20,015 nucleotides of DNA from CAYTES01 sp964436935 (lineage in GTDB: Bacteria; Patescibacteriota; Gracilibacteria; UBA1369; UBA12473): NCBI GenBank assembly GCA_964436935.1, contig CAYTES010000023.1, forward strand, positions 1 to 20,015. Direction: 5' to 3'. The notes beneath the pieces were generated by a model. That model was given only the letters and a program-made list of their open reading frames with translations, searched no databases and was not told the DNA's origin. Shown here one piece after another: positions 7,409 to 14,544 of the stretch. The translations under genes and the position numbers were made by a program. Each line of letters begins with the position of its first letter. Within the stretch, counting starts at the first letter, position 1.

Positions 7409-8151
7409 CCATTCTTCGTGAGCCCCTCACTCATTGAAACGAGATGATGGATCGTTTTTAACGTCTCAGCCACTTCTTTATTCTCAATCAAAATCGCAAA
7501 GGCATCGTGGTACAGATTGAGGAGCAACACTTTGTTTTCAAAGATATCAATGGAGGAATAGAGATCTCCTATTTCTTTTTCATACAACTTGAGGTCGCGC
7601 TGCTGCACTTTATCTTTTTGATGAAAAGCGGAATGAATCTGAGAAGCCTGACAAATGCCATACAGAAAAATCTTCTTTCGAGTGCGTGCCTTTACAAACT
7701 GTTTCATGAACTCCTCTCCCATCTTCAAAAGATCATTGTGAGCCGCAAACTCATGAATCGGCGTTTTGCTTTCCAAAAGCAAAGAATACGCTTTTCGACA
7801 CCCTTCAATGCCTTCAAAAAAGAGAAGTTTAGGGGGTGACGTGAAGGGACTTTTGAACTCACGCAATAAAGGAAGTGCTTCCTTGAGGGCCAAACCCTGT
7901 TGTTCCATTTCTTTTCTTTTTTCCTCCTCAAGATCTGTGGGGTCGGCATAAAAGTAGAGCACTCTCCCCTTTTGCGAGCGTTGGATGTACCCCTTTTTGA
8001 ACAGACGATCGAAGAGAAAAAGCACCGTGGCTTTGGGGAAACTCGTCTTTTTTGCAATCACGGAGGCTGGTTGCGTGCCACACTCCAAAAGTGCTAAGTA
8101 CACTTTGGCTTCTTTGTCTGAAAATCCGAGGAAAGTGAGTTGCTCAAGCAT
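7405..8151 (-). CDS. TrmB-family transcriptional regulator
   Basis: 248 residues. The N-terminal winged helix-turn-helix (LGFSDKEAKVYLALLECG at 8-25, then helices with ASVIAKKTSFPKATVLFLFDRLFKKGYI at 29-56) is typical of TrmB regulators. A coiled linker at 70-100 and a C-terminal alpha/beta domain (about 105-240, starting PKLLFFEGIEGCRKAYSLLL) follow; in this family the C-terminal part senses a ligand. No Shine-Dalgarno is seen; the leader from the predicted promoter is about 30 bases. It is divergent from an HD-domain protein, with inverted repeats in the shared promoter, so autoregulation and control of the HD gene are the natural inference. Ligand unknown. Confidence 0.85.
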   Translation of the reverse strand: MLEQLTFLGFSDKEAKVYLALLECGTQPASVIAKKTSFPKATVLFLFDRLFKKGYIQRSQKGRVLYFYADPTDLEEEKRKEMEQQGLALKEALPLLREFKSPFTSPPKLLFFEGIEGCRKAYSLLLESKTPIHEFAAHNDLLKMGEEFMKQFVKARTRKKIFLYGICQASQIHSAFHQKDKVQQRDLKLYEKEIGDLYSSIDIFENKVLLLNLYHDAFAILIENKEVAETLKTIHHLVSMSEGLTKNG

Positions 8152-8162
8152 TTTTTGTCGTC

Positions 8163-8200
8163 AGTAAATATTGATATCAATTATATAGACTATATTTACT
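8163..8200. promoter_or_regulatory. Candidate operator region with three nested inverted repeats
   Basis: Between the divergent TrmB-type and HD genes are: a 9-bp inverted repeat AGTAAATAT (8163-8171) / ATATTTACT (8192-8200); the 10-bp palindrome TTGATATCAA (8171-8180); and ATATAG-A-CTATAT (8183-8195). They cover the -10 of the minus promoter and the -35 of the plus promoter. Such symmetry is typical of dimeric regulator sites, though A/T-rich sequence raises the chance of accidental palindromes. Confidence 0.6.
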
Positions 8201-8217
8201 TGTTTTTAAATAAACAA
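8189..8217 (-). promoter_or_regulatory. Promoter of the TrmB-type regulator
   Basis: On the minus strand TTGTTT (8212-8217), 17 bases, TATAGT (8189-8194; 5/6). The predicted start is near 8182, about 30 bases before the ATG at 8151. The -10 lies inside the inverted repeats at 8163-8200. Confidence 0.5.
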
Positions 8218-8223
8218 TAAAAT
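8195..8223 (+). promoter_or_regulatory. Promoter of the HD-domain gene
   Basis: TTTACT (8195-8200), 17 bases, TAAAAT (8218-8223). The predicted start near 8230 lies after the alternative GTG codon at 8225 and supports translation from the ATG at 8252. The -35 is part of the right arm of the inverted repeat, so a bound repressor would block it. Confidence 0.5.
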
Positions 8224-8251
8224 TGTGTCAGTATTAATTAACTATTTTCCC

Positions 8252-8812
8252 ATGATCACTCGCGAACAGGCTTACCAACTTCTGCAGCAACACATACAAG
8301 GCCGATTCATGATCAATCACCATTTGGGCGCGGAAATCGTGATGCGGGCCTTTGCCCGACATTTCGGCGAAAATGAAGAGCTATGGGGCATTTGTGGCTT
8401 GCTGCATGATATGGATTGGGAATACACGAAAGACAACCCGGAGGAACACACCAAAAAGGCGGCGGAAATTTTACGGGCGGAAGGAGTGGATGAAGTCATC
8501 ATTCATGCCGTTCAGGCCCATCATCCTTCGGCCAGCGGCATAGAACCTTCCAACCTAATGGAACAGTGCCTTTATACCACCGAAGAACTGACAGGCTTGA
8601 TGATCGCCTGCGCCCTGGTGCAGCCGGACAAGAAATTGGCAAGCGTAACCGATTCCTCAGTCCTTAAAAAGCTAAAAACCAAGGGGTTTGCCCAGGGGGT
8701 GAATCGGGACATTGTGAATCAAGCGCCGGAAGTGCTGGGCTTACCCATGGAAGACGTGATCCACATTTCCTTAGAAGCGATGCAAAGCATTGCCCAGGAG
8801 CTGGGGCTGTAA
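8252..8812 (+). CDS. HD-domain phosphohydrolase-like protein
   Basis: 186 residues from ATG 8252; an in-frame GTG at 8225 would add nine residues but precedes the predicted transcript start. The HD motif is LLHDMDWEYT (50-59), with His52-Asp53 as metal ligands. Upstream HHLGAE (23-28) supplies the first His, and IIHAVQAHHPSASG (83-96) the later ones, the pattern of small HDIG-type proteins of about 185-190 residues whose substrates are mostly unknown. NPEEH and TTEELTGLMIACALVQPDKK (near 109-128) match the conserved second half of that family. It is divergent from and probably controlled by the TrmB-type regulator. No Shine-Dalgarno. Enzymatic specificity cannot be told from sequence. Confidence 0.8.
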   Translation: MITREQAYQLLQQHIQGRFMINHHLGAEIVMRAFARHFGENEELWGICGLLHDMDWEYTKDNPEEHTKKAAEILRAEGVDEVIIHAVQAHHPSASGIEPSNLMEQCLYTTEELTGLMIACALVQPDKKLASVTDSSVLKKLKTKGFAQGVNRDIVNQAPEVLGLPMEDVIHISLEAMQSIAQELGL

Positions 8813-8858
8813 AAAAATGGCAATCTTGAAGCCACAGAGCTAATTTTTTTAAATAATA

Positions 8859-8867
8859 TGCTAAAAT
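8859..8867 (+). promoter_or_regulatory. Extended -10 promoter of the nucleotidyltransferase remnant
   Basis: TG-c-TAAAAT (8859-8867) ends seven bases before the ATG at 8874, so transcription would begin at or next to the start codon (leaderless). No clear -35 is present 17 bases upstream, consistent with an extended -10 element. Confidence 0.45.
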
Positions 8868-8873
8868 AGTCGC

Positions 8874-9345
8874 ATGAACTTGTATCAGAGTATTTTTCAA
8901 GCCTTCCATGAAGCGGACATTGAATACCTCATAGTGGGCGGAGTTGCCGTCAATCTTTACGGGCGACATTGATATTTTACTTGCGTTGACTCCGGAAAAT
9001 CTCAAAAAAATGGATGAATTGATGCAAAACAGAGGATACATCGAACGCGTCCCCGTCAACATCAAAGAACTGGGGGATTCCAAAAAGCTTGAGCAGTTCA
9101 TTCAAGAAAAAGGAATGAAAGCCTACACGTTCATTTCTAAAGATAAACCTCAATTGGATATTGATGTCGTGGTGGAAGCCTCTTTGGATTTTGCCAAATA
9201 TGTAGCCAATAAAACCATCGTGGAAGTATGGAATTTACAATTACCCGTTATTGGAATTGATGATCTTATTGGAATGAAAAAAGAGGCCAATCGGGACAAA
9301 GATAGATTGGATTTAGAGGCACTTCTTAAACTAAAAGAATTATGA
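8874..9345 (+). pseudogene. Frameshifted nucleotidyltransferase (MNT/AbiEii-like fold)
   Basis: From ATG 8874 the frame reads 32 residues, ending in the VGGVAVNLYG motif typical of nucleotidyltransferase-fold proteins, then stops at TGA 8970-8972. The rest of the family pattern continues in another frame from FTGDIDILL (starting 8956), with the metal-binding DID motif, the later QLDIDVVVE and the C-terminal GIDDLIGMKKEANRDKDRLDLEAL (to 9345). In intact relatives the two parts are joined by a short RHRxT-type segment that is missing here. The sequence TTTACGGGCG (8956-8965) fits both reading frames, as expected after deletion between two direct copies. Such proteins often form two-gene modules with a small partner, and a 49-residue ORF follows with ATGA overlap. 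Internal TTG initiation at 8944 would lack the Gly-rich motif. Confidence 0.75.
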
Positions 9346-9491
9346 AAAAAATCTCAAATATCGATAACGATCAACTCAAACGTGGCAAATACAGTTCTAC
9401 GGAATCAAAGCTGGATTGGCTTTTTTCGGCATTAACCTTGGCACAAGCCACAAAAGTAATCAAAAAAACACAAATTGGTCAGAATCGATAA
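9342..9491 (+). CDS. Small partner protein of the nucleotidyltransferase (hypothetical)
   Basis: A 49-residue ORF (starts MKKISNIDNDQLKRGKYSS) overlaps the nucleotidyltransferase stop by ATGA, so it is likely translated by coupling. The segment STESKLDWLFSALTLAQAT (19-37) looks like a helix pair, and the ends are basic. Small genes of this shape often sit beside nucleotidyltransferase-like genes; I infer it is a partner protein, but I cannot say whether it has antitoxin activity. It is too short for common ORF cut-offs. No Shine-Dalgarno is apparent. Confidence 0.55.
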   Translation: MKKISNIDNDQLKRGKYSSTESKLDWLFSALTLAQATKVIKKTQIGQNR

Positions 9492-9524
9492 AGTGGACGG
9501 CATCGAAACGATGTTGATTTAAAT

Positions 9525-10356
9525 TCACAACTTCGCACCAATGGCTGAAACAAAATCCGCCTGTGGCGGCAAAATCATATGTCGTTGATACAGTTGACCC
9601 ACGTTTAAAATCGTATCCACAATCGGTTGAATACGCGTCAGTTTTCCGGTCAAAACGATCGTATCCACCTTGTGGGCCAACGCCGCAAAAACAGCCGCGG
9701 TTGCAATCGTTTGTCCAATCAAATTGGTGATCCCTGCAGCCAAATCCGCCTTTGTGAAATCAATCTCATCGCCATACGCCAGTTTACCCAAATTGGAGGC
9801 CGTCACATCAGAGGAAATACGCCCAATCCCTCTCCCCACAATATCTTCCACACTCAAATCCACTCGACGCAAGTCGCCTTCGTTGAAAAGGGAAATGACT
9901 TTTTGAGGATCTTTTTCCTTAAGCAAAAGCCGACACAAACTCAAAAAAGCCCCCCACACCGGTCCCTCCCACATGAGTGCGCTGACCATTCTTCGACAGC
10001 ACCATGCACGTTCCCGTCCCCAAACTGACCGTCAAAAATCCTTCTTTCGGACCTTCCAAGTGCATGGAATGCAATAACCACTCCCCGCCCCGTCCAATCG
10101 CCTCAATTTCATTCACACGAATAATGTCTACCCCCCCAAAAGAATCCGGAGAAAGATGACTTTTTCCGCCGGTCACAAAAATACGATCTATCTGCTTAAA
10201 ATCAAGGGTACTTCTCTCAAAAAACTTCAAAAAATCTACACTCGACTGAAGGCGAATTTTCGATTTTTCATGCGAAGTGATCGAGTGAATATGATCCTCC
10301 TGCCAGTGAATGACATCCACGGTAGAGCCGCCGAAATCAATGGAATAGATACGCAT
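9525..10356 (-). pseudogene. coaW: Type II pantothenate kinase (CoaW/Fumble family), frameshifted
   Basis: The enzyme phosphorylates pantothenate, the first step of CoA synthesis. From ATG 10356 the frame shows IDFGGSTVDVIHW (5-17, phosphate-binding), VNEIEAIGRGGEWLL (81-95, with the likely catalytic Glu), SLGTGTC (111-117) and VGGTGVGG (129-136), then runs into a stop at 9919. The family sequence continues in the +1 frame as FLSLCRLLLKE and through VLTGKLTRI to the end at 9525. Removing one base from the adjoining tracts (G6-C-T6 on the coding strand, plus coordinates 9943-9955) restores one protein of about 275 residues, normal for the family. This is a recent mutation, a sequencing error in homopolymers, or less likely a translational frameshift. 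If real, neither half should be an active kinase. Confidence 0.8.
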
Positions 10357-10542
10357 AGCTGCATGCTAACAAAAAAGGCGATCCAACGAAACCGCTCTGC
10401 CGAGAAATTTATCTTTCAAATAAATTTAAATTTTGACAACCCAAGGTTGATAAAAATCGTTCCAGTAAAGAAGAAAATCAAGTAAGATACGCAATCGAAA
10501 TCAACAGTTCGCCCTGAATCTAAATCATGAACAAAAATCATT

Positions 10543-10599
10543 TTCGGAGGGGGTCCCGAAGGGGGAATCCTTCTGAATGAAATTCGGGTTCCCCCTTCG
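10543..10599 (+). promoter_or_regulatory. Structured leader upstream of hppA with competing hairpins
   Basis: A long stem joins CGAAGGGGGAA (10557-10567) with TTCCCCCTTCG (10589-10599); three more pairs and an inner GAAT/ATTC stem (10575-10578 / 10582-10585) extend it. TTCGG (10543-10547) can instead pair with CCGAA (10556-10560), which would break the outer stem. It is followed by pyrimidine-rich sequence but no clean T-run, so a simple terminator is unlikely. The interval 10357-10630 holds no supported gene. It also contains TTGACA at 10434-10439, but no -10 at proper spacing. Confidence 0.5.
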
Positions 10600-10630
10600 C
10601 CTATTCTTCATTTCTTAACCTTTACCCCTC

Positions 10631-12706
10631 ATGTCCATTCCGCTCATTGCATTTTTCGTGAGCATTGCCGTGCTGGTGTATGCCATTCTATTGGTGATCC
10701 ACGTGCTCACGTTTAAACCCGGAACCACCTCCATGCAGGAAATTTCAAGCGCAATCCAAGAAGGTGCCATGGCCTACATGAACCGCCAATACAAAACCAT
10801 CGCGGTGTTTGCGATCTTGATTGCCCTCGTGATTGGCTTTGCCCTGCCTCAAGGGGAGTACAATATGGCCTACAACATGGCCATGGGCTTCATCGTCGGA
10901 GCATTCTTCTCCGCACTCGCCGGATACATCGGAATGGGAATGTCCGTTCGAGCCAATGTCAGAACAGCCAATGCCGCCAAAAGTGGCCTAAGAGAATCTT
11001 TAAATGTCGCTTTTCGTGGAGGATCGGTCACGGGATTTGCCGTGGTGGGCCTCGCCCTTGCCGGAGTCAGCGGATTTTACTTCCTCTTCACTCAAGTGTG
11101 GAGAATACCCAATGATACGGCCACCGAAATGCTCGAAGGATTCGCCTTTGGCGCCTCACTCATCTCCTTATTCGCTCGTGTCGGGGGAGGAATCTTCACC
11201 AAAGCGGCGGACGTGGGAGCCGACATCGTAGGGAAAGTCGAAAAAGGAATTCCCGAAGATGATCCTCGCAACCCTGCCGTAATCGCCGACAACGTGGGAG
11301 ACAACGTGGGAGACTGTGCCGGAATGGGAGCCGACTTATTCGAAACCTACGCCGTGACATTGATTGCCGCCATGATCCTGGCCGGAGCCACCCTATTGGA
11401 TAAAACCGGAACCATCAGCATTGAGTTCCCACTCGTTTTGGGCGCCATTGCGGCCATTTCTTCGGTCATCGGAAGTCATTTTGTCCGACTCGGAAAAAAT
11501 GAAAACATCATGGGAGCGCTCTACAAAGGAATGATCGCCACCGGCCTTCTTTCCGCCGCAGGATTTTACTGGGCGGTAGACAAATTCATGCATGGCGATC
11601 CTAAAATCTTTTTAACCACCTTGGTCGGATTGGGTGTCACTTTCTTCATCTTCATCATCACGGAATACTACACCTCCACCAAATTCAGCCCGGTTCAAAA
11701 AATCGCCGAAGCCTCTAAAACCGGAGCCGGTACCAACATCATCAGCGGCCTCGCCGTGGGGATGTACAGCACCTTCTGGCCCATCATTCTCATTGTGACC
11801 TCGATGGCACTCGCCTACTGGTTGGGAATGACATCCAGTCTTGAAAGTGGAATTTACGGAATCGCCATTGCCGCCGTCGCCATGCTTTCCACCACCGGAA
11901 TTGTCATCGCCATGGACTCTTATGGGCCGATCACCGACAACGCCGGAGGAATCGCCGAAATGGCAGGACTGCCCGAATCGGTACGAAAAAATACGGACGC
12001 CTTGGACGCCGTAGGAAACACGACCAAAGCGGTGACCAAAGGGTATGCCATCGCCTCCGCCGCACTAGCCACCTTGGTTCTGTTCCAAGCCTACAATGAA
12101 AAATTGATGGCCAACAGCGTGGATCAAACGTTCGCCTTCAGCCTCACCGACCACCGAGTGATCATCGGACTCTTCCTTGGAGGAATGATCCCTTATCTCT
12201 TCAGCGCCTTCTGTATGGAAGCGGTTGGAAAAGCCGCGAACGGAGTGGTGGAAGAAGTACGAAGACAGTTCAAAGAAATCAAAGGCATCATGACCGGTAA
12301 AGCCAAACCCGAATACGACGTCTGTGTGGACATCGTGACCAAAGCGGCTTTACGAGAAATGGTCGCACCCGCCATGCTCGCCGTGCTCAGCCCTCTGCTG
12401 GTTGGATTCCTCTTGGGACCCGTGGCTTTAGGGGGAATGCTGGCCGGAGTGATCGTTTCCGGTCTACTCTTGGGACTTTCCATGTCCAATGGAGGAGGAG
12501 CCTGGGACAACGCCAAAAAATACATTGAAGACGGACATCATGGAGGCAAAAACTCGGCCGCTCACCATGCCGCCGTGGTCGGAGACACCGTCGGAGATCC
12601 TTACAAGGACACGGCCGGCCCCGCCATCAATGCGCTCATCAAGGTGATGAACATGGTCGCCCTGATCATAGCCCCGATCATCGCTTCCTGGAGCTTATTC
12701 GGATAA
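10631..12706 (+). CDS. hppA: Membrane-bound proton-translocating pyrophosphatase, K+-independent type
   Basis: 691 residues with about 16 membrane helices. It hydrolyses cytoplasmic pyrophosphate and pumps H+ across the membrane. The diagnostic active-site loop GADIVGKVEKGIPEDDPRNP (196-215), followed by IADNVGDNVGDCAGMGADLFE (218-238), is intact, as are DNAGGIAEMAGLPESVR (436-452) and the C-terminal GDTVGDPYKDTAGPAINALIK loop. The segment GNTTKAVTKG (462-471) has Lys466 where K+-dependent enzymes have Ala, which marks the K+-independent H+-pumping class. Full length for the family. It appears monocistronic: a structured leader upstream and a strong terminator at 12722. No Shine-Dalgarno. In a fermentative organism it would recover energy from biosynthetic pyrophosphate. 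Confidence 0.97.
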   Translation: MSIPLIAFFVSIAVLVYAILLVIHVLTFKPGTTSMQEISSAIQEGAMAYMNRQYKTIAVFAILIALVIGFALPQGEYNMAYNMAMGFIVGAFFSALAGYIGMGMSVRANVRTANAAKSGLRESLNVAFRGGSVTGFAVVGLALAGVSGFYFLFTQVWRIPNDTATEMLEGFAFGASLISLFARVGGGIFTKAADVGADIVGKVEKGIPEDDPRNPAVIADNVGDNVGDCAGMGADLFETYAVTLIAAMILAGATLLDKTGTISIEFPLVLGAIAAISSVIGSHFVRLGKNENIMGALYKGMIATGLLSAAGFYWAVDKFMHGDPKIFLTTLVGLGVTFFIFIITEYYTSTKFSPVQKIAEASKTGAGTNIISGLAVGMYSTFWPIILIVTSMALAYWLGMTSSLESGIYGIAIAAVAMLSTTGIVIAMDSYGPITDNAGGIAEMAGLPESVRKNTDALDAVGNTTKAVTKGYAIASAALATLVLFQAYNEKLMANSVDQTFAFSLTDHRVIIGLFLGGMIPYLFSAFCMEAVGKAANGVVEEVRRQFKEIKGIMTGKAKPEYDVCVDIVTKAALREMVAPAMLAVLSPLLVGFLLGPVALGGMLAGVIVSGLLLGLSMSNGGGAWDNAKKYIEDGHHGGKNSAAHHAAVVGDTVGDPYKDTAGPAINALIKVMNMVALIIAPIIASWSLFG

Positions 12707-12721
12707 GCCAATCCCCTTTCA

Positions 12722-12758
12722 CCCCCTCAATCGTCCTGGTTGAGGGGGCTTTTATTTT
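12722..12758 (+). terminator. Intrinsic terminator after hppA
   Basis: A perfect 9-bp stem CCCCCTCAA (12722-12730) / TTGAGGGGG (12740-12748) with a 9-base loop is followed by CTTTTATTTT. It begins 15 bases after the hppA stop and is the clearest rho-independent terminator in the window. Confidence 0.93.
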
Positions 12759-12796
12759 AAGCCCCCAACGAAACGCTCCTAATCCATCTTCATCCA

Positions 12797-13105
12797 ATGA
12801 CCGAAACTAGAAAACATAGAGCCGTAAAAAACACCCAAACATCAGAAACAACGCCCCCCAAAGCGCGCCATTTGGACGCTATCGTGGAATCCATGGATTC
12901 GGATCATGCTCATTTGAACGTCCCCGGATTAATCCCTGGTAAAATAGCGTGGCCGCTGTCACAACTCTCCGAAACGATCAAAGTGGGAGATAAACTCACC
13001 CTCACGCTAGGGACACACGCCCTCCAAGCGTTTCAAATCAAAGAAAAAACACACCAACAAACGCTGGAAGATTTACGAAAACTGCTGGAAGAGTTGGTGA
13101 ATTAG
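12797..13105 (+). CDS. Small beta-rich hypothetical protein (DUF3006-like pattern)
   Basis: 102 residues. A polar N-terminus (1-24) precedes a beta-rich core: ARHLDAIVESMDSDHAHLNV (23-42), then IAWPLSQLSETIKVGDKLTLTLG (49-71), and a C-terminal helix ending in EDLRKLLEELVN. The alternation of a divergent first strand, a WP-xxLP-like segment and a GDxLxL strand resembles small OB/DUF3006-type proteins, but I cannot assign a family with confidence. It follows the hppA terminator with no clear promoter or Shine-Dalgarno, and ends 11 bases from the convergent methyltransferase gene. Confidence 0.6.
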   Translation: MTETRKHRAVKNTQTSETTPPKARHLDAIVESMDSDHAHLNVPGLIPGKIAWPLSQLSETIKVGDKLTLTLGTHALQAFQIKEKTHQQTLEDLRKLLEELVN

Positions 13106-13116
13106 GTGCTAAAAAA

Positions 13117-14331
13117 CTAGTCCGTTCGTTTACAATACCGAAGCAAAAAATTTCTAATCTCATCCCTTGAGATCTTTTGCCGAGCAGGATTATGACTAAT
13201 TCTTATATCATTTGAGGCTTTTTCTAAAAAGGTGAGCACCATTTCAAATAAAGGAGAAGAGAAAGAAGCTGAAATGGGTTTACGAGAATATTCGTTGATG
13301 TCTTCAGCTTGCGAAGCATTTCCCAAGTTGAAATACCCCAAGCATTTGTAATACAATAATTCGATCATTTTAGATTGATGAGCATCGATAGGAGGGAGTT
13401 TTTCGCCACGAAGCGCTGCCGCCCATTCCACAACACTCATCTGTTCACCTTTCGCATCATAACGTATAGGTGCTCGAAACGGTTGCTCCGTGCGATGCAT
13501 CACAACACAAGAATTCCGTTCATTCCTAACATGTTCAATGGAGATATGAATACCGTTGTCTTTCCAAAATTGATTGAGATAATTTTGAATAAAAACTTCT
13601 TCCTCATCCAACAACGTATGAAAGACCCTATAGTTTGTATCCACTCCGGTGTCTAACAATCTAGAAACCCCCGCCACACAGGTCCCTCCCAATTTCAATG
13701 ATCGGTAAATGGATTTAAAGATTTCCTTCCGCATGCGATCAGGCTCCACATAGCAAATGGCAATAGCAGAAACGACCAGATCAAAAGGACCAAGACCATT
13801 TTCAGCAACAAGATCTTTCAAAAATCGAGCATCCTCGACCAAATAATCAATACCTGCCTTGTCCAACAACGACTTCGTAGGACGCTTTCGATTGGCATCA
13901 AAATAACTATTTCTCAAGTCAGAAATACTTAAACCCGTAAATTTTAAAGTTTTTTTGACCTCCTCTCCATATTTACCCACCAAATAAGCATGCAACTCCA
14001 ATAAAAAATCCCCTCGACCACAACCGACATCTAAAACGTCAAAAGATTCACCTTTCTCCATACACTCTTTCACCCGTTGATCAATAAATTCAAGCAAACT
14101 GACAGACTCGGACCGACCATTGATTTCAAATTGAGCTGGAAAATCAGCAAACATTTTCTGATATTTTTCAATCCCACGATCAATAACATACGAAACTTTT
14201 TCTTGGGTCCCATAAGCGGCCTGACGCAGAGCTTTATCATCACCGGCCCTATAAACAATTTCTCGAAAACGTCTTAGCTCGGAAAGAGAAGGCAAGGGAT
14301 CGGATTCTTCTAAATGATTAATAGGAGTCAT
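13117..14331 (-). CDS. SAM-dependent methyltransferase
   Basis: 404 residues. The Rossmann methyltransferase core is clear: VLDVGCGRGDFLLEL (99-113) is motif I, GLSISDLRNSYFDANRK follows as strand 2, and PFDLVVSAIAICYVEPDRM, then LKLGGTCVAGVSR, give motifs IV-V. About 90 residues precede the core and some 160 follow it, including a Tyr-rich segment LLYYKCLGYFNLG and a basic end. The flanking regions match no family I know, so the acceptor (small molecule, nucleic acid or protein) is open. It is the last gene of a minus-strand unit with a 55-residue ORF and an unknown protein. The upstream gap is 39 bases, without a Shine-Dalgarno. Confidence 0.85.
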   Translation of the reverse strand: MTPINHLEESDPLPSLSELRRFREIVYRAGDDKALRQAAYGTQEKVSYVIDRGIEKYQKMFADFPAQFEINGRSESVSLLEFIDQRVKECMEKGESFDVLDVGCGRGDFLLELHAYLVGKYGEEVKKTLKFTGLSISDLRNSYFDANRKRPTKSLLDKAGIDYLVEDARFLKDLVAENGLGPFDLVVSAIAICYVEPDRMRKEIFKSIYRSLKLGGTCVAGVSRLLDTGVDTNYRVFHTLLDEEEVFIQNYLNQFWKDNGIHISIEHVRNERNSCVVMHRTEQPFRAPIRYDAKGEQMSVVEWAAALRGEKLPPIDAHQSKMIELLYYKCLGYFNLGNASQAEDINEYSRKPISASFSSPLFEMVLTFLEKASNDIRISHNPARQKISRDEIRNFLLRYCKRTD

Positions 14332-14370
14332 AAGGAGAAAAAACTACTGGAAGGAGAGATATTCTATGAA

Positions 14371-14538
14371 TCAAGCACTCAACTTCTGACGAGCATACTC
14401 CATCAATAAAGGAAGAAAAAAATCATTCTTCCCATACCCATGTGACAGTAAAACAGATCCCACTTTTTCCGGACCGGGCATACTTTCGGAATACGGAACA
14501 CGTTTTACCTTCCCGGGATAATCCCGGAGCGGCATCAT
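14371..14538 (-). CDS. Small hypothetical protein, 55 residues
   Basis: The frame starts with two consecutive ATG codons (14538 and 14535), six bases after the stop of the upstream gene, and reads MMPLRDYPGKVKRVPYSES, then a Gly-rich middle (VGSVLLSHGYGKNDFF) and LLMEYARQKLSA before TGA at 14371. Tight spacing, strand agreement and the plausible helical C-terminus support a real gene. It was below a 60-residue cut-off. The C-terminal LLMEYARQKL could be a helix. No family is recognised. It may be a partner of the protein encoded just upstream. Confidence 0.5.
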   Translation of the reverse strand: MMPLRDYPGKVKRVPYSESMPGPEKVGSVLLSHGYGKNDFFLPLLMEYARQKLSA

Positions 14539-14544
14539 GGAATT

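Noticed and set aside
8225..8251. GTG start of the HD-domain gene
   Set aside because: It lies upstream of the predicted transcript start; MITREQA at 8252 matches the usual beginning of the family.
9949..9955. Programmed +1 translational frameshift in coaW
   Set aside because: The site does not match a known slippery signal with a stop codon or rare codon in the A site; an indel in a homopolymer is simpler.
9919..9989. Overlapping minus-strand ORFs as two separate genes
   Set aside because: Their sequences form one continuous type II pantothenate kinase when joined by a one-base change, so I treat them as one frameshifted gene.
10434..10462. TTGACA as the hppA promoter
   Set aside because: No acceptable -10 lies 16 to 18 bases downstream, so the hexamer alone is not enough.
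10156..10485. Plus-strand ORF of 109 codons
   Set aside because: Most of it is antisense to the pantothenate kinase, and the rest is A/T-rich intergenic sequence with no protein features.
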